A stretch of 64,000 nucleotides of DNA from Devosia algicola (GCF_028816455.1 NZ_CP118246.1:310001-374000); one strand, 5' to 3'; positions 1-10,460 are shown, counted from the stretch's first letter. Notes: generated from the sequence alone by a model not told the origin. Numbers and translations: made by a program.

Positions 1-2731
1 TCAACCGCATTTCCCAATCAATCCGCGTCCGGTGCCAACTATTGGGTAGATGTTGTGTTCAGTGGTGTGCCCACGCCCAATGAAGCGCCCATTGGCAACA
101 ATGACGACGGATTCCTGGTGGCGCGCGATAGGCTCGATCACGTTCGCCGCGGCAACGCTGCTCAGCAATGACACCGACCCCAACAACGACCAGCTGACGC
201 TAACCGGGGTCAACAATCCCACCGGCGGCACGGTCAGTTTCGATGCACAGGCACAAACTGTCACCTTCACACCTACTGCAGGTTTTACCGGCCCTGCTTC
301 CTTTGCCTATTCCATTTCGGATGGACGCGGCGGCGTCGGCTCGGCCCTTGTCAATATGGACGTTGCCGCGTCAGTCAGCACCAGTTCCTTGTTCAATCCC
401 GCCGACACACCGTCCGAATTGAGCAGCACCGATCCGGGCCAGGTCAATCTGGGCGTGAAATTCGTTGCCTCGGCCGGTGGGTCGATAACCGGCATCAAAT
501 ATTTCAAGAGCGCCAACGATAATGGCACCCATACCGGATCGCTCTGGTCCAGCACCGGAACGCTGCTGGCATCGGCTACCTTCGCCAATGAAACGGCGAG
601 CGGCTGGCAGGAACTCACCTTCAGCAATCCCGTCCCGATTGCCGCCGGCACGACTTACGTTGCCAGCTACCACAGCAATGGCAATTACGCCCTGACACCG
701 AACTATTTCACCACCGACAAGGTCAGTGGTCTGCTCACCGCGCCTGCGGCCGCCAACGGCGTTTTTGCCTATGGCAGCACCAATATCTTCCCCGCCGAGA
801 GTTTTAACGCGACTAACTACTGGGTCGATGTGGTGATGACCTCTACTGCCAGCCCCAACCAGGCCCCGATTGCCAATGCTGACAGCGGCTACACAACGCC
901 CCGCAACACCGCACTGAGCTTGACCGCCGCCGCATTGCTCGCCAACGACAATGACCCCGACGCCGATCCGATTTCGGTCACCGGCGTTAGCGGCGCGGTC
1001 AATGGCGTGGCAACTTTTGATGCTCAGACCAATAATGTCGTGTTCACGCCAACCACCGGCTATTCCGGCGCCGCCTCGTTTGTGTACGCGATTTCTGATG
1101 GTCGTGGCGGCACCGCCAGCGCCACCGTTGGCTTGATCGTTGAGGCAGCCCCCAACAATCCGCCGACCGCCACCGCCGACACCGGCTTGTCGACACAGCG
1201 TGATCTTGTCCTGCAGATCGGGGCGGCAGCCCTCTTGGCCAACGATACCGACCCAGATGGTGACCCGCTAACCATCACTGGCGTCAGCGCCGCGCAAAAT
1301 GGCACCGTCAGCTTCGACGCCCAGAGCAATGTTGTAAGTTTTACGCCTACCGCCAATTATACGGGCGCGGCTGGTTTCACTTATGCCATTTCCGATGGAC
1401 GAGGAGGCACCTCGTCAACTGGTGTGACGCTGTCGGTAACCCCGCCACCCACTGGTACCGGCCTCTTTGCCGCCAATGCAACCCCCGCTGTCGCTTCTGT
1501 CAATGACCCCAACTCGGTGGAATTGGGCATGCGATTCACAGTCGCTTCAAGTGGCTCGATTAGCGGCGTCAGGTTCTACAAGGGTGCTCAGAATGTTGGG
1601 CCGCACACCGGGACGCTGTGGACGGCGACCGGCACACAGTTGGGCACGGTTACTTTCGGCAACGAAAGCGCGTCTGGCTGGCAGTCGGCAAGCTTTTCCA
1701 GTCCGATCGCTGTCTCCGGCGGCACCAGCTATGTTGTGTCCTACCATACCGATAGCGGTTACTACGCCGCCAACAGCGGATATTTTAGCACTGCCACCAA
1801 CAATGGACCTCTCACCGCGCCCGCAAGCACTACCGGTAGCGGCAATGGACTCTATGCCTACGGAACTGGAACGCTGTTTCCCACTGACACCTACAATGCC
1901 TCCAACTATTGGGTCGATGTCTATTACGAACCAGGGGCGAATGTCGCGCCGGTCGCCAACAATGACAGTGGGTTCACCGGACAGAGCAACGCCGCGCTGC
2001 AACTGGCGGCGTCCAGCCTGCTGGCCAATGATACCGATGGCAATGGCGATCCGCTGTCGGTTACCGGCGTAAGCGCTCCTACCAATGGCACAGTGAGTTT
2101 TGACGCACAGACAAGCACCATCACCTTCACGCCAACCACTGACTATTCGGGCGCTGCCGGGTTCACCTATGCCATATCCGACGGCCGAGGCGGCACGTCG
2201 TCAGCAAATGTTGCCCTGACGGTGACGGCGGCACCTGTTGGAACATCTCTGTTCAGCGCCGCTGCCACGCCGGCGACGACCACGGTCAATGATCCCAACG
2301 GCGTTGAACTTGGTATGAAATTTACCAGTTCCGAGGCTGGAACCATCACCGGTCTGCGCTTCTACAAAGGGCCGCAAAACACCGGCACCCATACCGGCAC
2401 CCTGTGGAGCGCCACGGGCACGGCGTTGGGCACGCTGACATTCCAGGGCGAGACGGCCAGTGGCTGGCAAACCGCTTCCTTTGCCAGCCCGATCGCCATC
2501 GATGCCAACACCACCTATGTCGCCTCCTATCATAGCAATGGCTTCTATTCGGCCACGCCAAACGGGTTTGGCTCCGAGGTGACCTCTGGTCCGCTTACCG
2601 CGCCTTCCAGCGCCTCGAGCGGTGGCAATGGACTTTATGCCTATGGCGGCGCCAGTGCATTCCCGACCAACAGCTACAATGCCTCCAATTATTATGTCGA
2701 CGTAATTTTCAACGGACAGCTGGCGTCCTAG
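1..2731 (+). CDS. Type I-secreted DUF4082/cadherin-like repeat surface protein (5' partial)
   Basis: The gene is already open at base 1. It reads in frame 1 to about 130, then continues one frame over to the TAG at 2729. The shift is an extra G at 131-132 (TAGGCTCG for TAGCTCG). The visible ~909 residues alternate two modules. DUF4082 modules (~160 aa, with THTG-LW, YVASYHS and a closing NYWVDV) lie at about 367-845, 1460-1930 and 2236-2731, plus the end of another at 1-70. Cadherin/tandem-95-type Ig-like modules (~95 aa, ALLANDNDPD and YAISDGRGG motifs) lie at about 70-365, 860-1140, 1150-1440 and 1935-2225. No RTX nonapeptides are seen and the last DUF4082 module runs to the stop. The exporter and adaptor genes follow directly, so it is inferred to be their substrate, a large adhesin or polysaccharide-associated protein. 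The N-terminus lies outside the window. Confidence 0.8.
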
Positions 2732-2759
2732 TGCCAGTGAGTTATCAAGGGGTTAGACT

Positions 2760-3080
2760 ATGCAAGACGAACTCTATGCTGACGCCATTGGCGAGATCAC
2801 AGTCACCGGAACAGTTGTGCGTATTGACTTGGTGAGCCTGTCAGCGACGCGGCGCGACGATACCGGCCAGCCCGCGCCCGAGCATCGCCAGCGCGTTATC
2901 ATGTCCCTTGAGGGCTTTGCCAATAGTTTTGACGTGCTGCAAAAGGCCATGAATGGGCTGATCGAGGCGGGTGCGATTCACCGCACTGACACCAATGCAG
3001 ACAATATCGTTGTGCCCACCAAGGGCGGACAGACCAATGGCACAGCCAAAAGCCACAATGGGTCTCCGAATTTCGAGTAA
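2760..3080 (+). CDS. Small conserved protein of type I secretion locus
   Basis: 106 residues. ATG at 2760 follows AAGGGG by seven bases. The pattern (starts MQDELYADAIGEITVTG, then VRIDLVSL and QRVIMSLEGFANSF) resembles small uncharacterised proteins I recall beside exporter genes for large adhesins and RTX proteins. No signal peptide or membrane segment. The central half looks like an alpha/beta fold; the tail (from about residue 85) is Gly/Asn/Thr-rich and probably flexible. It sits 29 bases after the substrate gene and 18 before the ABC gene, so it is probably co-transcribed. A cytosolic accessory role in substrate delivery is a guess from position only. Confidence 0.6.
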   Translation: MQDELYADAIGEITVTGTVVRIDLVSLSATRRDDTGQPAPEHRQRVIMSLEGFANSFDVLQKAMNGLIEAGAIHRTDTNADNIVVPTKGGQTNGTAKSHNGSPNFE

Positions 3081-3098
3081 CTTAGTATCGGCGTCACC

Positions 3099-5248
3099 AT
3101 GAACGACAAATCCACGACCGGCCCGGCGTGCCTTTCGGCGACCCTGCGCCATCACGGCATTGATATTAGTACTGAGCGGTTGATTGCGGACTACGCCATC
3201 CGCAACGAGGGGATCGGCTACGATCTGATGTTGCGAATGGCGCGCGACGCTGGCCTTAAGTCTCGCCGTACCCGGGTCAATCGCAAAACCATCCTCCGCC
3301 TTGGCCAGGCCTACCCGGCGCTCGCCAGATTGGAAAACGGCAACTGGGTCACAGTGCTTGGCGCTGAAACCGATCAGACCGGCACGGTCATGCTGCGGCT
3401 TTTCGATCCCCTTGCCAAAGATTCAGGCGGCTTGATCACCGTCAGCCTTGATCAATTCAGCAAACGCTGGCGCGGCGAATTGTTGCTGGCCAAACGCAGT
3501 TTTGGCCTCACTGATCCCGAACAGCCCTTTGGATTTCGCTGGTTCATCCCCGAGATACTGCATCAGCGCCGCCTGTTCATGGATGTCGCCGTCGCGGCGC
3601 TGTTCCTTTACGCGCTGGGGCTGGCGACGCCGATATTCTTCCAGTTGGTTATCGACAAGGTGCTGGTGCACCAGAGTTATACCACCCTGATGGTGCTGGC
3701 TGTCGGCGTCGGGGTGGCGCTGCTGTTCGAAGCGGTCTTTGTTTTTCTGCGTCGATATCTGCTGATCTATGCCACCAATCGCATTGATATTCGGGTCGCC
3801 ACACGTACGTTCCGGCATTTGCTGGATCTGCCTATTTCTTTTTCGAGCAGTCCTCGGCCGGCGTTCTGGTCAAGCATATGCAGCAATCCAGCCGCATCCG
3901 CGAATTTCTCACCGGTCGCCTGTTCCTTACGCTTCTCGATGCGCTGTCACTGCTGGTTTTCGTGCCGGTTCTGATGCTCTACAGCACCACGCTCTCACTG
4001 ATCGTTCTGGGCTTCAGCGCCCTGATCGGGCTGGTCGTTGCCATGCTGGTGGCGCCATTCCGCAAACGCCTCGCCGCACTCTATGCCGCAGAAGGCGGGC
4101 GTCAGGGACTGCTGGTTGAAACCGTCCACGGCATTCGCACCCTTAAATCGCTGGCCATGGAACCCTTGCAGCGCCGGGTGTGGGATGATCGGTCCGCCCA
4201 GACCATCACCACGCGCTTCAAGGTTGAAACCATCTCGATCACCGCCCAGGCCGTCACTGGCCTGTTGGAAAAATTGATGGCGGTCGCCATCATCGGCGTT
4301 GGCGCACTGTTCGTTTTTGATGGGTCGATGACCGTCGGTGCACTGATCGCCTTCAACATGCTGGCCGGCCGGGTGTCGGGTCCTTTGGTGCAGATCGTCA
4401 CCATGGTGCATGAATATCAGGAGGTAGCGCTCTCGGTGCGCATGCTTGGTGAAGTCATGAACCAAAAAGTCGAGCGCGCCGGGCGTACCGAAGGGTTACG
4501 ACCTGAAATTGCGGGTTCGATCGATTTCGAAAATGTCGCCTTCCGCTATCGTCAGGACGGCGCCTTCGCGCTCGATGAAATGTCTTTTGAAATACCGGCT
4601 GGCAGCGTATTCGGCGTCGTCGGGCGCAGCGGCTCGGGCAAGAGTACGATTACCCGTCTCATTCAAGGTTTGTATCCGGTGCAGCAGGGACTTATTCGTA
4701 TCGGCGGGCACGACGTCCGGGAAATTGACCTCAACCATCTGCGCCGCAATGTTGGCGTCGTGCTGCAGGACAATTTCCTGTTCCGTGGCACCGTGCGGGA
4801 AAACATTGCCGCCGCCAAGCCTGACGCCAGTTTTGAAGAGGTGGTAAATGCTGCCAAACTTGCCGGGGCCGTGGAATTTATCGAGCAACTGCCGAGAGGC
4901 TATGACACGCTGATAGAGGAGGGGGCGGAAAACCTGTCCGGCGGCCAGCGACAGCGCCTGTCCATCGCCCGCGCCCTGGTGACAAACCCCAGAATCCTGA
5001 TCCTAGATGAGGCCACCAGCGCCCTTGATCCCGAGAGCGAGGCCATCGTCAAGCGCAGTATCAAGGGCATTGCCGCAGGTCGCACTGTCGTTATCGTTTC
5101 CCACCGTCTGTCGATGCTCACCGACGCTGACAATATCCTTGTGGTTGATCGAGGTCGCCTGGTCGATATCGGCCCCCACGGCCAGTTGGTGTCGCGTTGC
5201 ACCACCTACCGGCAATTGTGGAACCAGCAAATGAAGCTAGTCGGATGA
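3099..5248 (+). CDS. Type I secretion ABC exporter with C39-like domain (frameshifted in this sequence)
   Basis: Inner-membrane ATPase/permease of a type I secretion system (HlyB/LapB group). Residues 1-130 form a C39 peptidase-like domain. The segment TTGPACLSA aligns with the DCGPACL box of active peptidases and lacks the catalytic Cys, so it should dock substrate rather than cleave it. Six membrane helices follow, then an ABC domain with Walker A GRSGSGKST, signature LSGGQRQR, Walker B ILILDEATSALD and H-loop VSHR. The frame breaks at 3839-3843, where five T's stand for an expected six (PISFFEQSSAGVLVKH resumes one frame over). With the T restored the gene is 716 residues, normal for the family. 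It overlaps the adaptor gene by ATGA at 5245. No outer-membrane TolC partner is seen here. Confidence 0.85.
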
Positions 5249-6639
5249 GCCAGGCACAGACAAAACCAAAATTGGTCAAACCGTCCAAACAGCACCAACC
5301 CAAGCCGGTGCAGTCGGTCAAGTCCGCCACCATTTCCGAATTCCAGAGCGACGCCATTGCGCTGGAGGAACGCCGCCCGCCCTTTTCGGCGCGCATGACG
5401 CTTTATGTCGTCGCGGCGGCCATCGGGTGCGGCATATATTGGGCCAGCGTATCCAAACTCGATGAAATCGTCGTAGCCACCGGCAAACTTGCCACCAGCG
5501 AGCCGACCTTGGTGATGCAGCCCTTTGAAACCTCGATCATTCGCCAGATGGACGTCAAGCCGGGCGATATCGTCAAAAAGGGCGAATTGCTGGCCACGCT
5601 CGATCCCACGTTTGCCGCCGCCGATTCAGGGCAGTTGCAGGCCAAACTCGATGGTTTCCAGGCCCAGATCGCCCGCATCAACGCCGAATTGGCGGGTACA
5701 ATCTACCAGCCGCCGTCCGATGCTTCCCCCGAAGCGATCATGCAAGGTCAACTGGCCGCGCAACGCCTGGTGGCCTATAAATCCAGATTGGCCGATTTCG
5801 ACGCGCAGATCGCCCATGGTCAAGCCATTGTCGACAAGACAGTTGCCCAGGAGCAAACCCTTGGCGAACGCCTCACTGGGCTTGAGGAAATCCAGAATAT
5901 GTACGCCAAACTGTCGGATACCGGCAGCGGATCCCGCCTGACCTATCTGCAAAGTCGCGACGTCAGCCTTGATATCGAAGTGTCATTGACCCAGACGCGA
6001 GGACAGGCGGCAGAAGCCGCGCAACAGATCGAACAGACCCGCGCCGAGCGCCAGAATTTTATCGAAGATTATCGGCGGGTCGCCATGGAAGAACTGGTCG
6101 ACCTGATGGACAAGCAGGCCGGCGCCAGCGAGGAATTGCGCAAGGTGGATTTGCGCACCTCAATGTCCCAATTGTTTGCGCCAGCGGATGCCGCCGTACT
6201 CGAGGTTGCACAGCGCTCGGTTGCCTCGGTGGTGCAACCGGCCGAACCGTTGATTACCCTCGTGCCGCTCAATGTGCCGCTTGATGTTGAGGTCACGGTC
6301 GCAAGCAATGATATCGGCCATTTGACAACCGGGGACGCGGCACGCATCAAGTTTGACGCCTTTCCGTTCCAGAAACACGGGACCGTCGATGGTCACGTAA
6401 CCTCCATCAGCGAAAACTCCTTTGCCAAGCAGGCCAATGCCGATCCGGCAGGCGGTGCGGCCTTCTATAAGGTCCGCATCGCCCTTGGCGACGGCGAGTT
6501 GCGCAATGTCCCGGCGACATTCCGCATGTTGCCCGGCATGACGGTTTCCGCCGAAATCCATGCCGGCGACCGCAGCGTCATTTCATATTTCCTTTATCCA
6601 TTGATCCGGGGCCTCGACGAAAGCCTGCGAGAACCCTGA
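5245..6639 (+). CDS. HlyD-family membrane fusion protein of type I secretion system
   Basis: 464-residue periplasmic adaptor linking the ABC exporter to an outer-membrane channel. ATG at 5245 overlaps the TGA of the ABC gene (ATGA), so the two are translationally coupled. A cytoplasmic N-terminal tail of ~55 residues rich in Lys/Gln precedes one membrane helix (TLYVVAAAIGCGIYWASV). A split lipoyl domain follows (IIRQMDVKPGDIVKKGELLA), then a long coiled coil over residues ~130-310 and a beta-barrel region ending in the family's typical PGMTVSAEIHAGDRSVISYF. Family length and order are normal. It is the last gene of the locus; the next gene is convergent. Confidence 0.88.
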   Translation: MSQAQTKPKLVKPSKQHQPKPVQSVKSATISEFQSDAIALEERRPPFSARMTLYVVAAAIGCGIYWASVSKLDEIVVATGKLATSEPTLVMQPFETSIIRQMDVKPGDIVKKGELLATLDPTFAAADSGQLQAKLDGFQAQIARINAELAGTIYQPPSDASPEAIMQGQLAAQRLVAYKSRLADFDAQIAHGQAIVDKTVAQEQTLGERLTGLEEIQNMYAKLSDTGSGSRLTYLQSRDVSLDIEVSLTQTRGQAAEAAQQIEQTRAERQNFIEDYRRVAMEELVDLMDKQAGASEELRKVDLRTSMSQLFAPADAAVLEVAQRSVASVVQPAEPLITLVPLNVPLDVEVTVASNDIGHLTTGDAARIKFDAFPFQKHGTVDGHVTSISENSFAKQANADPAGGAAFYKVRIALGDGELRNVPATFRMLPGMTVSAEIHAGDRSVISYFLYPLIRGLDESLREP

Positions 6640-6668
6640 TAATCCGGCGCGGGCGCCAAATGTGCCGC

Positions 6669-7706
6669 TCAGGCCCCAGAAAAAACTATCTGCGTTTTCA
6701 TGGCCACTGAGCGGTCGGAGGCAAGCGTAAATGCCTCTTCGGCTGCCTCCAGCGGCACTGTGTGGCTGATGAGCGGTTTGACATCGATCAGCCCCTTGCG
6801 CATCAACTCGACCCCGACGGCAAACTCCTCATGGAAGCGGAAGGAGCCGCGCAGGTCGAGTTCCTTGCTGGTGATTGCCTGCATCGGCAAACTCATGTCA
6901 CCACCCAGTCCTAGCTGCAAGATTATGCCCCGGGGTCGCAGCGCGCCAATGCCCGAAATCAGCGCGGGTGCAGCGCCAGAGCATTCATAGAGAATGTCGA
7001 AATGACCCTTGTCTGCACCATAGTCGGCAAGTCCGTCCGGGGCGCTGACCATGTTGATGGTCCGGTCCGCACCAACGGCTCTGGCAATCGCCAGCGTATA
7101 GTCGGACAGATCCGTCGCCACAATTTCTGCCGCTCCCGCGCGCCGCGCCGCAAGGATCGCCAAGACACCGATTGGTCCACAACCCGTGACCAACACCTTT
7201 TTGCCAACCATCTGCCCGGCCCGTCGCGTTGCGTGCAATACCACCGCCAATGGCTCGGCCATCGCCGCTTCGCCGGGCGTTAGGCCATCGGCCGGAATGC
7301 ACTGGTCAGCGAGCGCCACCAACCGTTCCCGGAAGGCGCCCTGGATATGGGGAAATGGAATCGCTGAACCGTAAAACCGCATATTGAGACAGTGATTACG
7401 CTGCCCCTCCTGACAATAGCTGCAGCTGCCGCACGGGCGCGATGGCGACACCGAAACCAATTGGCCCGGCTTTAGCGTTTTAACACCCGCGCCGATGTCC
7501 TCGACATAAGCCGATACTTCGTGCCCGAGTATCATTGGTTCGCGCAGCTTGACCGGACCAAACCCGCCATCATGATAATAATGCAGGTCCGACCCGCAAA
7601 CCCCGCCATTGGCAAGGCGAAGCGACACGTCCCGCGGCCCGGGACGCTCGGCAGAAACCTCGTCGATCCGCAGATCATGAGCCGCGTGAATTACAATTGC
7701 TTTCAT
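6669..7706 (-). CDS. L-idonate 5-dehydrogenase-like zinc alcohol dehydrogenase
   Basis: 345-residue medium-chain dehydrogenase/reductase. Catalytic zinc ligands are seen in GGVCGSDLHYYHDGG (Cys, then the GHE motif in ILGHEVSA). The structural zinc lobe is CGSCSYCQEGQRNHC with four Cys. The NAD(P) site is VTGCGPIGVLA followed by an acidic residue after the next strand (VATDLSD). The substrate lobe, with HYYHDGGFGPVKLREPMILGHE, matches L-idonate 5-dehydrogenase (IdnD) best, which oxidises L-idonate to 5-ketogluconate; other sugar-alcohol dehydrogenases are possible. ATG at 7706 preferred over GTG at 7709. It has no co-directional sugar genes beside it, so its pathway is not shown. Confidence 0.75.
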   Translation of the reverse strand: MKAIVIHAAHDLRIDEVSAERPGPRDVSLRLANGGVCGSDLHYYHDGGFGPVKLREPMILGHEVSAYVEDIGAGVKTLKPGQLVSVSPSRPCGSCSYCQEGQRNHCLNMRFYGSAIPFPHIQGAFRERLVALADQCIPADGLTPGEAAMAEPLAVVLHATRRAGQMVGKKVLVTGCGPIGVLAILAARRAGAAEIVATDLSDYTLAIARAVGADRTINMVSAPDGLADYGADKGHFDILYECSGAAPALISGIGALRPRGIILQLGLGGDMSLPMQAITSKELDLRGSFRFHEEFAVGVELMRKGLIDVKPLISHTVPLEAAEEAFTLASDRSVAMKTQIVFSGA

Positions 7707-7898
7707 CACCGTACCGAAGTTGGATTATTGGTACTTTCCCCCGCGCCCAGCCACCCTCGTCGCCACGCGCCGACATGCCCCACCATGATGGCTGTACAAC
7801 AATTCATTGTCCAGTTGCGGGAGGGGAAAGCGCTTGAACTTCGGCCATTCCTATTTCAAGGTAGCCAGTTCGATGTAGTGGCTTAGACATGATCACTG

Positions 7899-8465
7899 TC
7901 AGATGATCTCGACCATGAGGCCAAGATTCAATTCGTCTGAGATCTGCTCGATATTTCGCTTCTTTTGGGCTGTACTGCTGTGGGTCTTAACGAAGTATGG
8001 TGGGACGGGAGCCTCGTTGTACTTCTTTGATGGCGATCGAGAGACGATGTTCTCCCCATTGACCATGAGCCCGATATTTGCAACTCGCTCCATCCCAGCG
8101 TGCTGAATAACAGCGATCAGTGTGTCAGCCGCCTTCTCCTTCGCCAGCACATTTCCGTTTGGAAAACGAACCAGAAGCGCGGTCTTTGACGATTTGGAAC
8201 TTGAAAGAATCTTACGAGCAGCCTTCTCGATCGCTTGATCAGCAGGTTCTGCAACTTCAGTCGCGGCGAATGAGTGCGTCCACTCCATCTCAAGTGTCCG
8301 AACCTTGTCAAGGAATGCTTGTAGTGCGTTGCCTTTCTTGGTCAAATCTTCTGCTTCGGTATACATTGACGCCCGGAAGAATTTTGCTCCTTCGGTATTC
8401 AAATTCTCGACTTCAGCGTCAAGTTCCATTCGCATCAATTCGAACGCAACCGTAACACTATCCAT
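7899..8465 (-). CDS. Hypothetical protein of the tRNA-Gln island
   Basis: 188 residues from the ATG at 8465, which follows GAGG closely; an in-frame start at 8555 is less likely. I do not recognise a family. The N-terminal half (VTVAFELMRMELDAEVENLN) is strongly helical, probably coiled coil. The C-terminal half has a small alpha/beta fold (TALLVRFPNGNVLAKEKAAD) and ends KKRNIEQISDELNLGLMVEII. Codon choice is less GC-biased than in neighbouring core genes. It sits next to a truncated IS and other fragments, which suggests acquired DNA. The ALLVRFPNG...SDTLIAVI-like C-terminus may be a small DNA- or ligand-binding domain, but no function can be assigned. Confidence 0.5.
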   Translation of the reverse strand: MDSVTVAFELMRMELDAEVENLNTEGAKFFRASMYTEAEDLTKKGNALQAFLDKVRTLEMEWTHSFAATEVAEPADQAIEKAARKILSSSKSSKTALLVRFPNGNVLAKEKAADTLIAVIQHAGMERVANIGLMVNGENIVSRSPSKKYNEAPVPPYFVKTHSSTAQKKRNIEQISDELNLGLMVEII

Positions 8466-8542
8466 ATCCTCTTCCCTTGTTTTGTTGGCCCATTCAACTT
8501 GCGCCGAATCCGACCACGGGTAGCGGAAGCTTACGTAATTAT

Positions 8543-8719
8543 CTATTGGGCACAATTCATGTACCGAAGCCGTTGGACGCTTTCCATTAAATTTTTCCGC
8601 TTAAAGCGGGGGATGACCCTCTGGCTGACACCAAAGGTGCGACAAGCTAGTGAAATGCCCGTCCCATGTTGCGCCACCGCTTTGGCGGCCATCGCTCGGC
8701 GTTGAGATGGCCGCGTCAT
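8543..8719 (-). pseudogene. IS3-family OrfB, N-terminal fragment
   Basis: Begins with ATG at 8719 overlapping the orfA stop. MTRPSQRRAMAAKAVAQHG and SLACRTFGVSQ are the usual start of IS3 OrfB. The expected continuation (Cys-Tyr-Arg-Tyr and the integrase core) is replaced by unrelated sequence, and the frame ends at 8543. No DDE residues remain. Confidence 0.65.
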
Positions 8720-8997
8720 TTCTTTCCAAGGGCATCTTTGAGAAGCTCGGCCTGCATACTCATCTCGGCATACATCTTCTTGAGCCGACGGTTTTCGTCT
8801 TCCAAAGCCTTCATCTGGCTGATCATCGACGCATCCATGCCGCCGTATTTTGCCCGCCATTTGTAAAATGAGGCAGTGCTCATTCCGTGCTCACGGCACA
8901 AATCAGCCACCGGAACACCGCCTTCGGCTTGGCGCAGGATCGCTAGGATCTGAGGTTCGCTATATCTCGTCATCTTCATCAAAATCTCCTCGTTCAT
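8716..8997 (-). CDS. IS3-family transposase OrfA
   Basis: 93 residues with the helix-turn-helix of IS3-family OrfA proteins: YSEPQILAILRQAEGG, then LCREHGMSTASFYKWRAKYGG. A leucine-zipper-like helix follows, LEDENRRLKKMYAEMSMQAE, for multimerisation. It binds the IS ends and normally joins OrfB by -1 frameshifting. An internal ATG at 8979 (MTRYSEPQ region) is an alternative start. The gene itself looks intact, but its OrfB partner is truncated. Confidence 0.85.
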   Translation of the reverse strand: MNEEILMKMTRYSEPQILAILRQAEGGVPVADLCREHGMSTASFYKWRAKYGGMDASMISQMKALEDENRRLKKMYAEMSMQAELLKDALGKK

Positions 8998-9035
8998 ATT
9001 GCCGAGAAAATTCTACTTTTGAACCCGATTAATCA

Positions 9036-9446
9036 GTGGGGGGATTACCGCGGGATTACCGTTCTGCATCAAGTATCGCAATCGAAATGCGGGGTCGGCT
9101 CAGAGATTGGGATGCAAGAATGAATCGAAAACTCGTTGGACGGGACTGGCTCAAGCGTCCTGACAATCGGATTTTTCATTTTTTTGCGGCCGAAAAGATC
9201 ACGACGAACCCACATTGGCATGGACTGGTCAGCTTTTTTGGCGCAGATGCGGCAGAGCGCGCGAGACAGGGAGATGTCTTTGACGAGAATGCGGAAGCTA
9301 TATGGAGGAAGCTGGTCCCTGCCGGAACTGCCGAAGTCAAGTCTATGAAAACGCACGCCGAATACATTTCTTACGTTGCAAGGTCACTGTGCCTTCAGGT
9401 AAATTACGATCACTTCATAGTTCCGGATGAATTCTTGACTAAGTAG
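9036..9446 (+). pseudogene. Fragment resembling a rolling-circle replication protein
   Basis: An open frame of up to 136 residues. From about residue 40 it reads like the core of a HUH-type replication initiator: NPHWHGLVSFFG contains a His-x-His pair flanked by hydrophobic residues, and a later EYISYVARSL places a Tyr in a helix, as in plasmid and inovirus-type Rep proteins. The first 15 or so residues are encoded by the sequence at the IS edge, so the 5' end is probably lost. The C-terminus (IVPDEFLTK) may be original. Family assignment is tentative. Confidence 0.35.
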
Positions 9447-9644
9447 TTCCAGGACCCGCGATGTCGTCGCCCGAAACTCGGGGGCGGCTAGTAGCTTGGG
9501 GCATGTTTGATCCCACCAATGCGCGCCGAGAGGTGCGCAATTGTATGCTATGGAAAATTCAAACCACAACATCAGATACTAGTGGGCGCCGAAGGCGACC
9601 GCCAAGGCCGAAGGCCGCGGAGGCGAGCGAAGCGAGTAACGTCG

Positions 9645-10460
9645 TCAGGCCACCTGGTCACCAGCACTGATGTTGATCCGTTTGATCACGTCAATGAGAC
9701 TGTTCGTGCGTTCAAGAGAAAACACATGTTCCGGCCCAGATGGCGCAACCTCTATGAACGGGCCTGTGTAGAGAAGCTTGGGGTCCATGACGCCTTTCTC
9801 GGTCAGGTGCTCGATCACCAGATCGACGAATTCGATTTGATCAGCATTGGTGGGCCCTTCGGCTATGAACCTGCTAAAGGCTTCGGCGACCGCAGCGCGT
9901 TCAAGTCCTACAAGAGATCGAATGAACCGTCCTAACCCGTGACTTAACTTGGCTGCGGTTTCTATTTGTGTCTGATCGCCAATACCGGCCGATAGCAACA
10001 GCTCTTGCAATTGCTCGATGTCAGTCGGCGTCAACGGCAGTCCACGCCGTAGTTTCTGCAGGCTCAAATTATCTTCATGCTCGCGCAGAAAATGTCTCGC
10101 CTTGCGCTTGAAGCGGATGAAATCGACCGAACCGATTTCCGGCAGGTCGACGCTATTGCCCTCGCCTAGCTCATCCTTAAAATCAGAGTAGACGATACAG
10201 CGTTTGGATTTTTCGACGTGCTGGACCAAGTTGCGCAGCCGCAGGCGCACCAACTCGAGTAGCGGCACGGTGATGCCTTCCCACCAGGACTCGGTCTGGA
10301 TTTCGAGGATCAGTTCTTGCTGCGCGGAAAGGCGGAGGGCGAACTTGCAGACGGTGCGGTCTCGCAGTTCTTTCGAGAGCATATCGAGGCCGATCCTCCA
10401 AGAGGGCTGGACCCCAGTGACCCGTTCATCCCGGTGATTTGGCGCGACCTTATCGCTCAA
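9645..10460 (-). pseudogene. Type I restriction enzyme R subunit (HsdR), C-terminal fragment
   Basis: 271 codons. From about residue 30 on this is the C-terminal helical domain of EcoEI-type HsdR. Recognisable landmarks in order are EIQTESWWEGITVPLLE, IVYSDFKDELGE, FKRKARHFLREHEDNLS, KLRRGLPLTPTDIEQLQ, FIRSLVGLERAAV, and near the end NADQIEFVDLVIEHLTEKGV and PEHVFS. A whole HsdR has roughly 800-1000 residues, with nuclease and helicase domains first; none of that is present, and no hsdM or hsdS lies nearby. The first ~25 residues look like read-through of unrelated sequence. It is a remnant of a restriction island. Confidence 0.75.

Larger units (their letters stand above)
8543..9050 (-). mobile_element. 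Truncated IS3-family insertion sequence
   Basis: The segment holds a complete orfA (8716-8997) and only the first few dozen codons of orfB, overlapping by ATGA at 8716-8719. The orfB frame stops resembling a transposase after CRTFGVSQ, near 8620, so the DDE catalytic domain and the right end are missing. The left end is probably near 9030-9050 (a run of six G's at 9038-9043), but no matching inverted repeat survives to prove it. The element is immobile as it stands. Confidence 0.7.

Noticed and set aside
3600..3974. Truncated ABC exporter ending at 3974
   Set aside because: The C-terminal ~30 residues lose homology at a T run and the true frame resumes one base over to 5248.
9507..9935. Plus-strand frame opposite the HsdR fragment
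   Set aside because: Antisense to recognisable HsdR sequence; no start site or homology.
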